A stretch of 64,000 bases of DNA from Flagellimonas sp. 389 (lineage in GTDB: Bacteria; Bacteroidota; Bacteroidia; Flavobacteriales; Flavobacteriaceae): positions 1 through 64,000 of the forward strand of contig NZ_JAHCMU010000009.1 of assembly GCF_018449435.1 (NCBI RefSeq). Reading direction: 5' to 3'. Under the pieces are notes generated by a model. That model saw nothing but the letters and a program-made list of their open reading frames with translations, had not been told where the DNA came from and made no database searches. This document shows, one piece after another, positions 38,639-48,054 of this stretch (the first letter of the stretch is position 1; the number at the start of each line of letters is the position of its first letter). The position numbers and the translations under genes are program-made.

Positions 38639-39772
38639 TTAATACAATTTTAAAAAAGTCTTTTCAGCTTCACCTCTACTAGCAAGATATTTTACAACGA
38701 CCTTATCGTTGCTCAATAGCACGTTGGTTGTTTCTAAAAAATCAACTGGAACCTCCATGGTGAACATATAGTAGGTTTTGGTCAAAGTCTGTTCGGCGTC
38801 TATAAATTCAAAAGAAAGATTTCCAAAATAATCGTAATCCTTAGATATCAGCTTCTTAAAGCCAAGCCCCATGCCGCAGGTAGCAAATTCGATAGCCCTA
38901 CCTGCTACTTTGCCACTCACAGCTTGATGCCAAACATTCAACCAAGGATATTCTTCGGTTTTCCAAACATAGCCCACCATTAGTTTTTTATAAGGGTTGG
39001 TGGCGGTTGCCCATCCAATAGTATCCGATTCAGAAAATATATGGGACGTCAAATAGGTCTTTTCCCGACTGCCAGAAGTTCTTAAATCGATTCGACCATC
39101 TGGCAAGATTCCATTGGGCCAATGGAAGGAATCGGCTTCCAAATTGTCATAAGAGGTTCTGGGATAGGCTCCTTTTTGATAGAATCCTCTTCCAGCATTG
39201 GTATCGATTCGTAAGTTTTTGGAAGCAAATTCACCACCAAATGTAGGGTGCTGTAAAAAATTATACACCCTGGATATGGGCAAATCGTTCGTAACCGATT
39301 CTCCCACTTTTACCAGTGCTTCATTATGGTACAATGTGATTTTCCTCTCCAGACTTAGACCTTCGATCTTTGATTGAAAACTTGTTTTCAATATCTTATT
39401 TCCTAGACTATCAATATCGAGGTTATTTCTTTTCCAAATTTGTGCTGTAGGTTCGCCGTATAACCGAATACCCGCATTTTGCTCGCCCTCCGTTGGCATT
39501 CCCCAAGTTCCGAGGCTTATAAAGTGTCCTCGAAAATCAAAACCATTTTTATTTATTTCAGGCTGATTTTCTACAGCAAGCGACCAATCAAATGGGTTAA
39601 CGGGATTGTTCTTAAATTTTAAAGAAGTGATTGCACCTCCGCTTAAGCTTTGAACCAGTTGAAGGTTTTTGTTCTTCAATACAACCGAATCGTTGGTATG
39701 TTGCATGCTTTGAGCCTCAACAGAAATCAAGATTAAAAATACGAATAGACTATAACTATTTATTTGTTTCAT
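38639..39772 (-). CDS. Galactose-mutarotase-like secreted protein
   Basis: A 377-residue exported protein (signal peptide MKQINSYSLFVFLILISVEAQS). The body is beta-rich, with LVQSLSGGAITSLKF near the start, YNFLQHPTFGGEF in the middle, and ITLYHNEALVKVGESVTN and YYMFTMEVPVDF strands, resembling the beta-sandwich of aldose-1-epimerases and related sugar-binding proteins. No sure catalytic residues; it may be an epimerase, a lyase-like enzyme or a binding protein. Its start overlaps the end of sulfatase D by 17 bases, making it the last gene of a GH38-sulfatase D operon. Confidence 0.55.
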   Translation of the reverse strand: MKQINSYSLFVFLILISVEAQSMQHTNDSVVLKNKNLQLVQSLSGGAITSLKFKNNPVNPFDWSLAVENQPEINKNGFDFRGHFISLGTWGMPTEGEQNAGIRLYGEPTAQIWKRNNLDIDSLGNKILKTSFQSKIEGLSLERKITLYHNEALVKVGESVTNDLPISRVYNFLQHPTFGGEFASKNLRIDTNAGRGFYQKGAYPRTSYDNLEADSFHWPNGILPDGRIDLRTSGSREKTYLTSHIFSESDTIGWATATNPYKKLMVGYVWKTEEYPWLNVWHQAVSGKVAGRAIEFATCGMGLGFKKLISKDYDYFGNLSFEFIDAEQTLTKTYYMFTMEVPVDFLETTNVLLSNDKVVVKYLASRGEAEKTFLKLY

Positions 39773-41189
39773 CCCCTATTTTATTGATTGGCATTGGAGC
39801 GTTGGTGTCATCTAGCCATTTAACAATGCTCTCTTTCATTTGGGAAGTAACATCCGGAAACTCTGTACTTAAATCTTCCTGCTCTCCCAAATCATTTTTC
39901 AAGTCGTATAGTTCTGTAGTTTCGTCCTCCAAGGACAAAATTAGTTTCATGTCACCTAGTCGTAACGCGGCCTTTGGTCTTCCACCTTGATTGCTAAAAT
40001 GCGGATAATGAAAATAAAGGGATTCCCTAGTCAAGGTTTCCCCAGCTTCAAAAGCTTTGAGCTTGTTTTCACCATCAATGGTCTGCGGTACATTTTCATC
40101 TTCCCGAACAAGTTTCAAGAACGTCGGGAATATATCAATTGTCGATATGACGGACGAATTAACGTACCCCCCTTCCCAATTCCCTTTCCAATAAGCAATC
40201 ATAGGTACCCGCAAACCGCCTTCGTACATCGTTCCTTTTCCAGACCTCAGCGGATCGTTCACCGTAGGTTTTCTTCCCGCTTCACCGACCGCAAGCCCAC
40301 CGTTATCCGAAACAAATACTAGCAACGTATTTTCCATCAATCCATTTTCCTCAAGGCTTTTTACAATTTTACCTACCGATGTATCCATCTGTTCTATCAT
40401 GGCGCCATACACAGGATTAAAGTCGTTTGGTCTTGGATTTTCCTTCATTTTATACTTCGCTACTAATGTGGAATCTCCTTGAAGCGGTAGATGAACGGCG
40501 AAATGGGCCACGGTCATAAAAAAAGTGGTATCCTTGTTCTGTTCAATAAATTTTATGGAATTCTGCGTAATTTCATCTGTTATATGCGGTAATTCATAAG
40601 CTTCGGTATTGTCACCAATCTTGTACCATTTATAGGTTTCATTTACGGGCAGCAATTCATAATCAAATCCTTCGGTAATGTCAAAACCTTGGAACTTGGG
40701 GTCGGATTTTCCAAAAGTTGTATTCTCTCCCAAGTGCCATTTACCTATTAACGCCGTTTTGTAACCATCTTTTTTAAGTTCCTCCGCTATCGTGATTTCA
40801 TCCAACGGTAGATGGTTCTCATATTCGGCAGGCAATACTGGCGAATCCTCAACTTGTTTCGTGCCATAAAGATAATTCGTCAACCCTACCCTAGCTGGGT
40901 AACGACCTGTTAACAGACTTGCTCTGGTAGGGGAACAGACATGACTACCGGCATAGGCATTATCGAACCGCATGCCGTTTCTGGCCAATTCATCCAAGTT
41001 TGGGCTCTCAAAATAGGTATTTCCGTAAACGCCAAGATCCGACCATCCCAAGTCATCGGCCACAATCAGTACAATATTTGGTTTACGCTGTGTTTCAATG
41101 GGCGAATCCGTGGAATTGTTTTTTTTATATTTACAAGAAGTGATGCAAATTGATAGTATCAGTACTCCTACTATTTTTTTCATGGTCAT
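39756..41189 (-). CDS. S1 sulfatase D (lipoprotein)
   Basis: A 477-residue sulfatase with lipobox ICITSC (Cys19). Seen: NIVLIVADDLGWSDLGVYGN, the formylglycine motif CSPTRASLLTGRYP with Cys85 (Thr in place of the usual Ser, allowed in C-x-P-x-R), LIGKWHLGE, LLVFVSDNGGLAVGEAG, SGKGTMYEGGLRVPMI and a C-terminal ELYDLKNDLGEQEDL. It is the classic arylsulfatase-like form. It starts 3 bases after GH38 and overlaps the following gene, so GH38 and desulfation are tightly linked. Confidence 0.92.
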   Translation of the reverse strand: MTMKKIVGVLILSICITSCKYKKNNSTDSPIETQRKPNIVLIVADDLGWSDLGVYGNTYFESPNLDELARNGMRFDNAYAGSHVCSPTRASLLTGRYPARVGLTNYLYGTKQVEDSPVLPAEYENHLPLDEITIAEELKKDGYKTALIGKWHLGENTTFGKSDPKFQGFDITEGFDYELLPVNETYKWYKIGDNTEAYELPHITDEITQNSIKFIEQNKDTTFFMTVAHFAVHLPLQGDSTLVAKYKMKENPRPNDFNPVYGAMIEQMDTSVGKIVKSLEENGLMENTLLVFVSDNGGLAVGEAGRKPTVNDPLRSGKGTMYEGGLRVPMIAYWKGNWEGGYVNSSVISTIDIFPTFLKLVREDENVPQTIDGENKLKAFEAGETLTRESLYFHYPHFSNQGGRPKAALRLGDMKLILSLEDETTELYDLKNDLGEQEDLSTEFPDVTSQMKESIVKWLDDTNAPMPINKIGDETNK

Positions 41190-41192
41190 ATT

Positions 41193-44100
41193 TTAGTTAT
41201 TGGTTTTTAACCGTATCGTTTTGATTTCAAAAGGTTTGAATTCTAGTTGAATCGTATCGGATACTTTTGGAATTTCGAATAGTATCTTTTCGCTCAAATC
41301 GGTTTCAAATACTGTTGTAATATTTTCAGAAAGTACCATAGAAGCGGTGGTAGTTTTTTTCTCAGTCTCGTAGAGTCTTGCTATGAGACCTTTACCATCC
41401 TCTGCTTTTTTGATGGTTTGCAATATGATGTTGTCGGGTAGGTTTCTTAAAAGTGATGTCAGTTTTTCTGGATGGGTCGATTTTTCAACACTTTTGGCCA
41501 ACAAAGGCGTATTGAACATTTTGGCTTTTTGAACCACATTGGCCGTTATTAAATTTCCCCGATGTGGATATAAGGCATAAGAGAATGTTTCCCCATCCAA
41601 ATCTCCCGATGCTTCATTGTCCCACTTAAGGTTTTTTATTTCCGAATAATCGTGTGGTTTACGCCCGTAAGAAAGAATCAGCCCGATTCCGCCCTCTTTA
41701 AGATTGTACCCATAGCGAACGTTATCGAACAGCGCAATTCCATAATCAGCATCGGACACATCTGCCCATTGAAATGCGCATACTGTATTATCAATGGATT
41801 TGGTATTCTTTGGGTCAACTCTAGCAATTTTATCATGACCCCATTGAATTCCGTAATGTGCTATATCGGTTTTCAAAGTCATGGGAAATGCTACTTCCAA
41901 TGCATTTGGTTCTTGCCAATTGGTGGTTGTTGAAAAATCCAGCTGTTTGCTTCCTTTTTTTAAGAGGATAGTTTGATGGATATTGGAATTCTTATACTTT
42001 TTTTCCACGTCCAAGGAAGCCGTTAAATAGCTAGCCCTTGGGTTTTGAACAGTAACGCTCATAGGAGATGTCTCGATGGTATTCTCCGAGATTTTTAATC
42101 GTGGTACCAACGAACCATTTTCCTTATGGGTTCTTTCATAAAATTTGTTCCAAACCTGCCCTTTCGGAACAAGCTCCTTTTTAACTTCTTTATCAAAATA
42201 GCTCGTGATCTCACCATTAGAATTGAATACAATTTTGACTAGTTCATTTTCCAGTGATTTGGTCGTAGCCTTAAGTTCAGTTTCTTTCTTAGTTTTCTTG
42301 CCTTCATCCCAATAATATTTTTTAAAGGACATAGGTGCAAGGCTATCGATAGCTATAAACATTTGATTATCGACAACAGTGTATTCGGTAGCCGTACCCG
42401 CACTATCTTGCAACTCCAATTCATCGGTATTTGTCACATTGGGGATTTTGGTTACACCATTCATAGTAATTCCAGAGGGATTAAAAACCACAAAACCATC
42501 TTTTTCCATGTTCAATTTTTCTGATAGTAGATCAAACTTGGAATCTCTTATTTTTTTAGCCTCATTATCGATCTTAAGAAGACTGTCACGAGCTGAAATC
42601 AGGACTTCTGGTACTGCCATGCCCGTAATAATATCATGAAAGTGATTGATCAAAAGTGACTTCCAAAGTTTTTTTGTTTTTTCCCTTGGATAAGAATTGC
42701 CGAACTGTTCCGCCATAGCGGACAAAGCTTCCGCTTCGCGTAATCGTTGTTCCACCTTTCTATTTAGGGTTTTTATGCCATTTGCCATTAAAAACGTGCG
42801 ATGAATCCAACTGGAAGAAAGAATACGTCTGTCAAAGACCGCCAATTTCTCGATATTCTTTTTTTGTTCGGTCATGTAGTCATGAAGGGTAGTCCATTCC
42901 GTTTTTGGAAAAGACGGTAGGGAACTTACGCTGCGCTTCAATTCGATTTGGTCTTCGGTACCTCCTCCGCCCCCATCGCCCCAACCAATCAATAATAGCT
43001 GGTTATCGGTGACCTCTTTATTCTTGAACTGTTCCCAAGTTCCTTTAAGTCTTCTGGGACCAGGTTCAGGAGCATTATATGTAGTAATGGTTTCTGGGTT
43101 TTTTATTCGGTATTTATGGACTGCATCCACAAAGGGATATTCCCAAGCTGGGGTACTCAATCCGTTAACCAAAAGTTTTGAACCATCGATTCCCTTCCAT
43201 TGATAAAGTGTATGTTCAAATTCAGGTGAAATAGTTCGCATCCCAATTAAATGGTCTAGTCCGAAACCCTGCGCTATTTGGGGCAAAAATCTAGGGAAAC
43301 CGAAGGTGTCTGGCAAAAAGAGCACATTTTTTTCAACATCCAATTTGTTCTGGTAATAATCCAAACCATAAAGGAATTGACGAACAATACTTTCGTTGCC
43401 TGGTAAATTCATATCGTTCTCCACATACGTGCTCCCGTTGGCGATCCATTGCCCTTCTTTCATCTTTGCCATTACCTTTTCAAATAAATAGGGATAAAGA
43501 CTGCTAAGTCTTTCGTAATGATAGGGTGTTGTAAAAACGTATTTGTACTCGGGATAACGATCCATCAAATAGAGATTGTTCCTGACCAAACGTTCAATTT
43601 TTTCATCAGTATGCTGCAACGTCCATCGCCATGCGGTATCCAAATGACCGTGCGCCAAAATTTTTAAAGTAGGTTGATCAATGGATAGGGATTCCAGCTT
43701 CTTGTATTTTTCAGAAATTATAGGCAAAACCTGTTCAAGTTTTTGTCTGAATTGACTGGTTCCGCTCAGGTTTAAATCCAAGGCATTCATGGAATAGTCA
43801 GCTAATGCTTTGATTTCATTATAACCAACCTCTTCTTCAGAGAGGATCGATTTGGCCTCTATCAACACCCGAAGCTTCCAATAATAGGTATCAATTAAAG
43901 GGTCTCTTTCCACCACGCTTATCACCCTGTACCCTCTAGGGGTATCGAAAACTCCGTAGGACTTTAAGCAGATTTTATTGGGTTTGGTGTCATCAAAAAT
44001 CTGTTCCGTGGCCCAATAAAAATGGTTTCGCAATAAAGCTGCTTTGGATTTGCCATTTACATAGATAGCGGTTTCAGGCCATCCGCTCAATGCCATTTCC

Positions 44101-44549
44101 ATAGGTTTAATACAAAGAAACCTTTCCCAACTATTGATTTTTTTAGGGAGGTCAGGTACAGTAAACCAATAGGTTTCATAGGTATGCCTACCACCTGAAA
44201 TATAGTTTGCACCGACCTTTTTTGAATTTACCTTATGTGGTTCTTTGAAAGGAAAATCTTCATTCCACCCTTCTTTAAAGTGAAGGCTATCTGCTTTCCA
44301 GATGGTTTTGTGCCGCGATTCGCTTAATCGATAGAGGTAGAGAACTTCATGTGCTTCAAAAAAAGGATAGGGCATTACATGACCATCCAAGGCAAGATGT
44401 CCACCTTCAAGAGCCAAATGATCTCCATCTGCAGCTCTTCTTATATAGTCAAGAATATCCTCGGATTGTTCTTCTGAAATTTGGGCGCCTAAAAAACTGC
44501 TTGATAAAACTATAAGGATAAGGATTGTAAAATTTATATATCGTTTCAT
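41193..44549 (-). CDS. GH38 alpha-mannosidase
   Basis: A 1118-residue, zinc-dependent retaining alpha-mannosidase. Signal peptide MKRYINFTILILIVLSSSFLGAQ. The catalytic domain starts at about 290: zinc residues in AHGHLDTAW (H302, D304), the nucleophile D414 in FLPDTFGFP, then helical HFHDIITGMAVPEVL and long beta domains to the end. ATG 44549 is chosen because it directly precedes the signal peptide; 44612 would add 21 residues. A small tandem repeat (HLALEGGHLALDGH, 44-57) lies before the catalytic part. It heads the operon with sulfatase D. Confidence 0.93.
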   Translation of the reverse strand: MKRYINFTILILIVLSSSFLGAQISEEQSEDILDYIRRAADGDHLALEGGHLALDGHVMPYPFFEAHEVLYLYRLSESRHKTIWKADSLHFKEGWNEDFPFKEPHKVNSKKVGANYISGGRHTYETYWFTVPDLPKKINSWERFLCIKPMEMALSGWPETAIYVNGKSKAALLRNHFYWATEQIFDDTKPNKICLKSYGVFDTPRGYRVISVVERDPLIDTYYWKLRVLIEAKSILSEEEVGYNEIKALADYSMNALDLNLSGTSQFRQKLEQVLPIISEKYKKLESLSIDQPTLKILAHGHLDTAWRWTLQHTDEKIERLVRNNLYLMDRYPEYKYVFTTPYHYERLSSLYPYLFEKVMAKMKEGQWIANGSTYVENDMNLPGNESIVRQFLYGLDYYQNKLDVEKNVLFLPDTFGFPRFLPQIAQGFGLDHLIGMRTISPEFEHTLYQWKGIDGSKLLVNGLSTPAWEYPFVDAVHKYRIKNPETITTYNAPEPGPRRLKGTWEQFKNKEVTDNQLLLIGWGDGGGGGTEDQIELKRSVSSLPSFPKTEWTTLHDYMTEQKKNIEKLAVFDRRILSSSWIHRTFLMANGIKTLNRKVEQRLREAEALSAMAEQFGNSYPREKTKKLWKSLLINHFHDIITGMAVPEVLISARDSLLKIDNEAKKIRDSKFDLLSEKLNMEKDGFVVFNPSGITMNGVTKIPNVTNTDELELQDSAGTATEYTVVDNQMFIAIDSLAPMSFKKYYWDEGKKTKKETELKATTKSLENELVKIVFNSNGEITSYFDKEVKKELVPKGQVWNKFYERTHKENGSLVPRLKISENTIETSPMSVTVQNPRASYLTASLDVEKKYKNSNIHQTILLKKGSKQLDFSTTTNWQEPNALEVAFPMTLKTDIAHYGIQWGHDKIARVDPKNTKSIDNTVCAFQWADVSDADYGIALFDNVRYGYNLKEGGIGLILSYGRKPHDYSEIKNLKWDNEASGDLDGETFSYALYPHRGNLITANVVQKAKMFNTPLLAKSVEKSTHPEKLTSLLRNLPDNIILQTIKKAEDGKGLIARLYETEKKTTTASMVLSENITTVFETDLSEKILFEIPKVSDTIQLEFKPFEIKTIRLKTNN

Positions 44550-44713
44550 ATCATCAATTTTGAAGGCTCTATTAGTTACGTCCCTTTTTTGCTGAAGTTG
44601 AAATATCCTCAAAAACTATCCTTAATACCTTGTGTTTTCCAAATTGAAAGAGAAAGACAGTTTAAAAACATGAATTTGAGACAGTGTTTAATCCATGAAA
44701 GGATAAATCAGGT

Positions 44714-46144
44714 ATGAAAGAAAATACAATTTCGTATAAAGAGAAGTTGACCGAAATCGATGAATACGAAAAGGAACCTGTTCCCAAAAAATCGGTCAAG
44801 GGACTCAAGAGCTTTATAGGCATGGTTGCTGGCGAACACATTGCTGGAACTGAATTCATTATTGGGCCCTTGTTCGTATTGCACGGTGTTGCAATGGCCG
44901 ATATTTTTCTAGGGCTGTTTATCGGTAATTTATTGGCAACGCTAAGTTGGGCATTGATCTGTGCTCCTGCCGCCGTAAAGACCAGACTTACCATTTTTTA
45001 CCAACTGGAAAAAATAAGTGGTGTTGGTTTAGTGTCCATTTATAATTTGGTGAACGGTCTTTTGTTCTGTGTTACTGCTTCTGCCATGATAGGGGTTTCG
45101 GCTTCTGCCATTGGTTTGCTCCTAAACATTCCTGGACCGGGGCTTACCGATTTATACCCAACCAGCTTTTTATGGATCTTGATTATTGCTTTCATTGGCC
45201 TGGTCATCACCATCGTGGCAACTTTTGGTTTTGACAGAGTGTCCAGGTTCGCCAATATTTTTGCACCATGGATGCCGCTAATCTTCTTGGCCGCTGGTAT
45301 TGCCATGCTCCCTTCTCTTGGGATAAATTCTTTGGATAGCTTTTGGGAGATTGGAAGTGAAAAAATATGGACAGGCGTTCCCGCCCAAGGACAGACCAAA
45401 TATACGTTTTGGCATGTCCTCATTTTTGCCTGGCTCTGTAATAGTTCCATGCACATTGGTCTTGCGGATATGTCGATTTACAGATATGCAAAAAAATCAT
45501 ACTACGGACTGGCTTCGGCATTTGGAATGTTCATAGGCCATTTTATGGCGTGGATTGCCTCTGGAATTCTCTGCGCTGTGGCATTGCAAGCTGGAAACTC
45601 AAATCCCACTCCAGGCGAAATAGCGTTTATGGGTGCTGGGCTTTCGGGGGCAATCTGCGTAGTCGTTGCTGGCTGGACAACCGCTAATCCAACTATTTAT
45701 AGAGCGGGACTTGCCATACAGGCATTATTGCCAAAATTCAAACGCTGGAAAATTACGATGATTGTTGGAATCACAGCAACAATTCTGGCTTGCTCTCCTA
45801 TTATCATCAGTAAACTGGATCAGTTTTTAGGTCTGTACGCTCTGTTAGCCTCTCCCGTAGGTGCAGTGGTCATTCTCGATATTTTTCTATTTCCTAAAAT
45901 TGGTCTGCAATCCAACCTGGCATCCTTTAAAAATATCAAAGTGAATTTTTCGGTATTGGGTGCATGGGTAATTGCAATTGCCGCAAGTTACTTCATCTAC
46001 GAATATACCAATGCTGATTTTTACTTCTTCGTTGCTGTACCGGGATGGATAATAGGTGGTATTTGTTACCTGTTCCTAGCTTTCATACAACAAAATTATA
46101 TGATGAAAAAGGAAACCATCGAGTTGACTTCAACCGTTAAATAA
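44714..46144 (+). CDS. NCS1-type cytosine/purine-like permease
   Basis: A 476-residue inner-membrane protein with about 12 hydrophobic segments. The features recall the cytosine/purine/hydantoin permease family: SFIGMVAGEHIAGTEFIIGPLFVLHGVAM, ATFGFDRVSRFANIFAPWMPLI, WHVLIFAWLCNSSMHIGLADMS, and VVAGWTTANPTIYRAGLAIQAL. Such transporters take up nucleobases or related ring compounds with sodium or protons. It is unexpected in a glycan locus; the substrate could be a modified or nitrogen-containing product. Divergent from GH38 and followed by a 57-residue membrane protein. Confidence 0.75.
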   Translation: MKENTISYKEKLTEIDEYEKEPVPKKSVKGLKSFIGMVAGEHIAGTEFIIGPLFVLHGVAMADIFLGLFIGNLLATLSWALICAPAAVKTRLTIFYQLEKISGVGLVSIYNLVNGLLFCVTASAMIGVSASAIGLLLNIPGPGLTDLYPTSFLWILIIAFIGLVITIVATFGFDRVSRFANIFAPWMPLIFLAAGIAMLPSLGINSLDSFWEIGSEKIWTGVPAQGQTKYTFWHVLIFAWLCNSSMHIGLADMSIYRYAKKSYYGLASAFGMFIGHFMAWIASGILCAVALQAGNSNPTPGEIAFMGAGLSGAICVVVAGWTTANPTIYRAGLAIQALLPKFKRWKITMIVGITATILACSPIIISKLDQFLGLYALLASPVGAVVILDIFLFPKIGLQSNLASFKNIKVNFSVLGAWVIAIAASYFIYEYTNADFYFFVAVPGWIIGGICYLFLAFIQQNYMMKKETIELTSTVK

Positions 46145-46148
46145 AAAA

Positions 46149-46322
46149 ATGAAAGTAGTAAAACTAATATCGTACGTAGGCCTTATTTTAACGCTAGTTC
46201 CATCATTTTTGGTGTTCATGCAAGTTTTAGAGTTAGAGCTTTACAAGAACTTAATGTTTTTAGGAACACTTATTTGGTGCGCAACGGCTCCTTTTTGGAT
46301 AAATAGGACAAAAAAGAATTAA
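46149..46322 (+). CDS. Small two-helix membrane protein
   Basis: A 57-residue protein starting 4 bases after the permease stop. It begins MKVVKLISYVGLILTLVPSF, giving one hydrophobic helix, then ELELYKNLMFLGTLIWCATAPFWINRTKKN, a second helix with a basic end. It could be an accessory subunit of the permease, as small two-helix partners are known for some solute symporters. The family is not recognised beyond that; spacing and membrane character support a real gene. Confidence 0.6.
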   Translation: MKVVKLISYVGLILTLVPSFLVFMQVLELELYKNLMFLGTLIWCATAPFWINRTKKN

Positions 46323-46433
46323 AGCTATACAATGAAGATACTTTGGGGTCGGGTATTGCAATAGAAAATACTTTTCCTGTGAGGCTTCGAAGTGAACACC
46401 ACTCAACCTATATAATACAATGCTTATTTTTTA

Positions 46434-47990
46434 ATGGAGAAAATTCGCAAGAATGTCATGAGAATCTTTAATTACTTTAAAAGTACGATAGCATCAGACA
46501 AGGTTGGCTTTCTGAATATCTTGATTGTAGCAATTTTAATGATGTCGTTCACCCAGGATTCGACTTTTAAAGATTATAATTCATGGAGTGGTTTGAGAAA
46601 GCTACCAGAGCTGGCCAAAAGCAATTACAAAAGACCAAACATACTTTTAATTTTGGCTGATGATTGGTCTTATCCACATGCCAGTGCATATGGTGACAAG
46701 GTAATCAAAACTCCAAACTTTGATAGGATTGCCAAAAATGGTTTTCTTTTCACCAATGCTTTTGCGGCATCTCCTTCTTGTACACCATCAAGGGCCGCTC
46801 TATTGACAGGACGATATCCGCATGCATTGAAAGAGAGTGGAAATCTCTGGGGAACACTTTCCAAATCCTATCGCAATTATGTAACATTATTGGAAAAGGC
46901 TGGCTACATTGTTGGTTTTCAAGATAAAGGATGGGGGCCAGGAAACTATGAGGCTGGTGGATATACTCGAAATCCTTCAGGACATGAAGAGGCAAATTTT
47001 GATCACTTCTTTAAAAATTTAAAAGGTAACCAACCCTTTTGTTTTTGGTTCGGTACCAGAGACCCCCATAGACCGTATGCTTCAGGTTTGGGAATTGAAT
47101 CAGGTATGGATGTAGATGCTGTCTCACTTCCTGATTTCTATCCAAAGGATTCCATCATTAAAGCGGACTTATTGGACTATTACTACGAGATACAGCGATT
47201 GGATTACGACCTTGGGCGTATTCTGTTTAGATTGGAAAGAACCGGTATGTTGGAAAATACGTTGATAGTGGTCACTAGCGATAATGGAATGCCCTTTCCC
47301 CGCGCTAAAGCCAACTGTTATGATTTAGGTACAAGAGTGCCTTTGGCTATCTCTTGGGGCAATAAGCTGGAAAAAGGCATAGTAAACGACAATTTCATCA
47401 ATCTAATCGACTTGGCACCAACATTCCTAGAAGCTGCACAAATCACTGTTCCAAAAAGTATGCAAGGTGAGAGCCTTTTGTCCTTACTTCTGGGAGAGAA
47501 AAAATCCTATTCAAAAAATCATGTTTTCTTGGAACGCGAAAGACATGCTTACGTTAGAAAAAGTAATCTATCTTATCCCATAAGAGCTGTAAGGGATAGT
47601 AGCTATCTCTTTGTACACAACCTTTTTCCAGATAGATGGCCGGCTGGTGACCCACTAAGAAAATCATTGTTAAAAAGTTTTGGTGATATAGATGACAGCC
47701 CTTCAAAACAGGCTATGTTAAAAAAAAGGGAAAAAAGTGCAATCTATCGAGATTTCTTCCAGTTATCGACTTCCAAAAGACCGGAATTTGAACTGTACCA
47801 TATACCCTCAGATCAATATCAGACAAATAATTTGGTAGGGCAGCAGAAATACAATGGAATCGTCGAGGCATATAGGAAGCAATTAAGAAAATGGCGCACG
47901 GAAACCCAAGATGTAGAAATTTCAGAGAAGACAACTCCATTTGACTTCTACCCCTATTTCGGAAAAGATAACAACGTAATTGAAAGATAG
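46434..47990 (+). CDS. S1 sulfatase E
   Basis: A 518-residue sulfatase with an N-terminal hydrophobic segment (FLNILIVAILMMSF) that may be a signal or an anchor; no lipobox. Seen: NILLILADDWSYPHASAYGD, formylglycine motif CTPSRAALLTGRYP with Cys116, FWFGTRDPHRPY, LIVVTSDNGMPFPRAKANCYD and C-terminal FELYHIPSDQYQTNNL. It resembles the heparan-N-sulfatase-like group. The start is uncertain: ATG 46434 or 46458. It follows the permease and small protein by 112 bases on the same strand. Confidence 0.9.
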   Translation: MEKIRKNVMRIFNYFKSTIASDKVGFLNILIVAILMMSFTQDSTFKDYNSWSGLRKLPELAKSNYKRPNILLILADDWSYPHASAYGDKVIKTPNFDRIAKNGFLFTNAFAASPSCTPSRAALLTGRYPHALKESGNLWGTLSKSYRNYVTLLEKAGYIVGFQDKGWGPGNYEAGGYTRNPSGHEEANFDHFFKNLKGNQPFCFWFGTRDPHRPYASGLGIESGMDVDAVSLPDFYPKDSIIKADLLDYYYEIQRLDYDLGRILFRLERTGMLENTLIVVTSDNGMPFPRAKANCYDLGTRVPLAISWGNKLEKGIVNDNFINLIDLAPTFLEAAQITVPKSMQGESLLSLLLGEKKSYSKNHVFLERERHAYVRKSNLSYPIRAVRDSSYLFVHNLFPDRWPAGDPLRKSLLKSFGDIDDSPSKQAMLKKREKSAIYRDFFQLSTSKRPEFELYHIPSDQYQTNNLVGQQKYNGIVEAYRKQLRKWRTETQDVEISEKTTPFDFYPYFGKDNNVIER

Positions 47991-48054
47991 CTTACTGTTA
48001 AATGAAGTGGGCTACTCTATCTTCCATGACGCAATTTATTGAAATTAAGAACTC

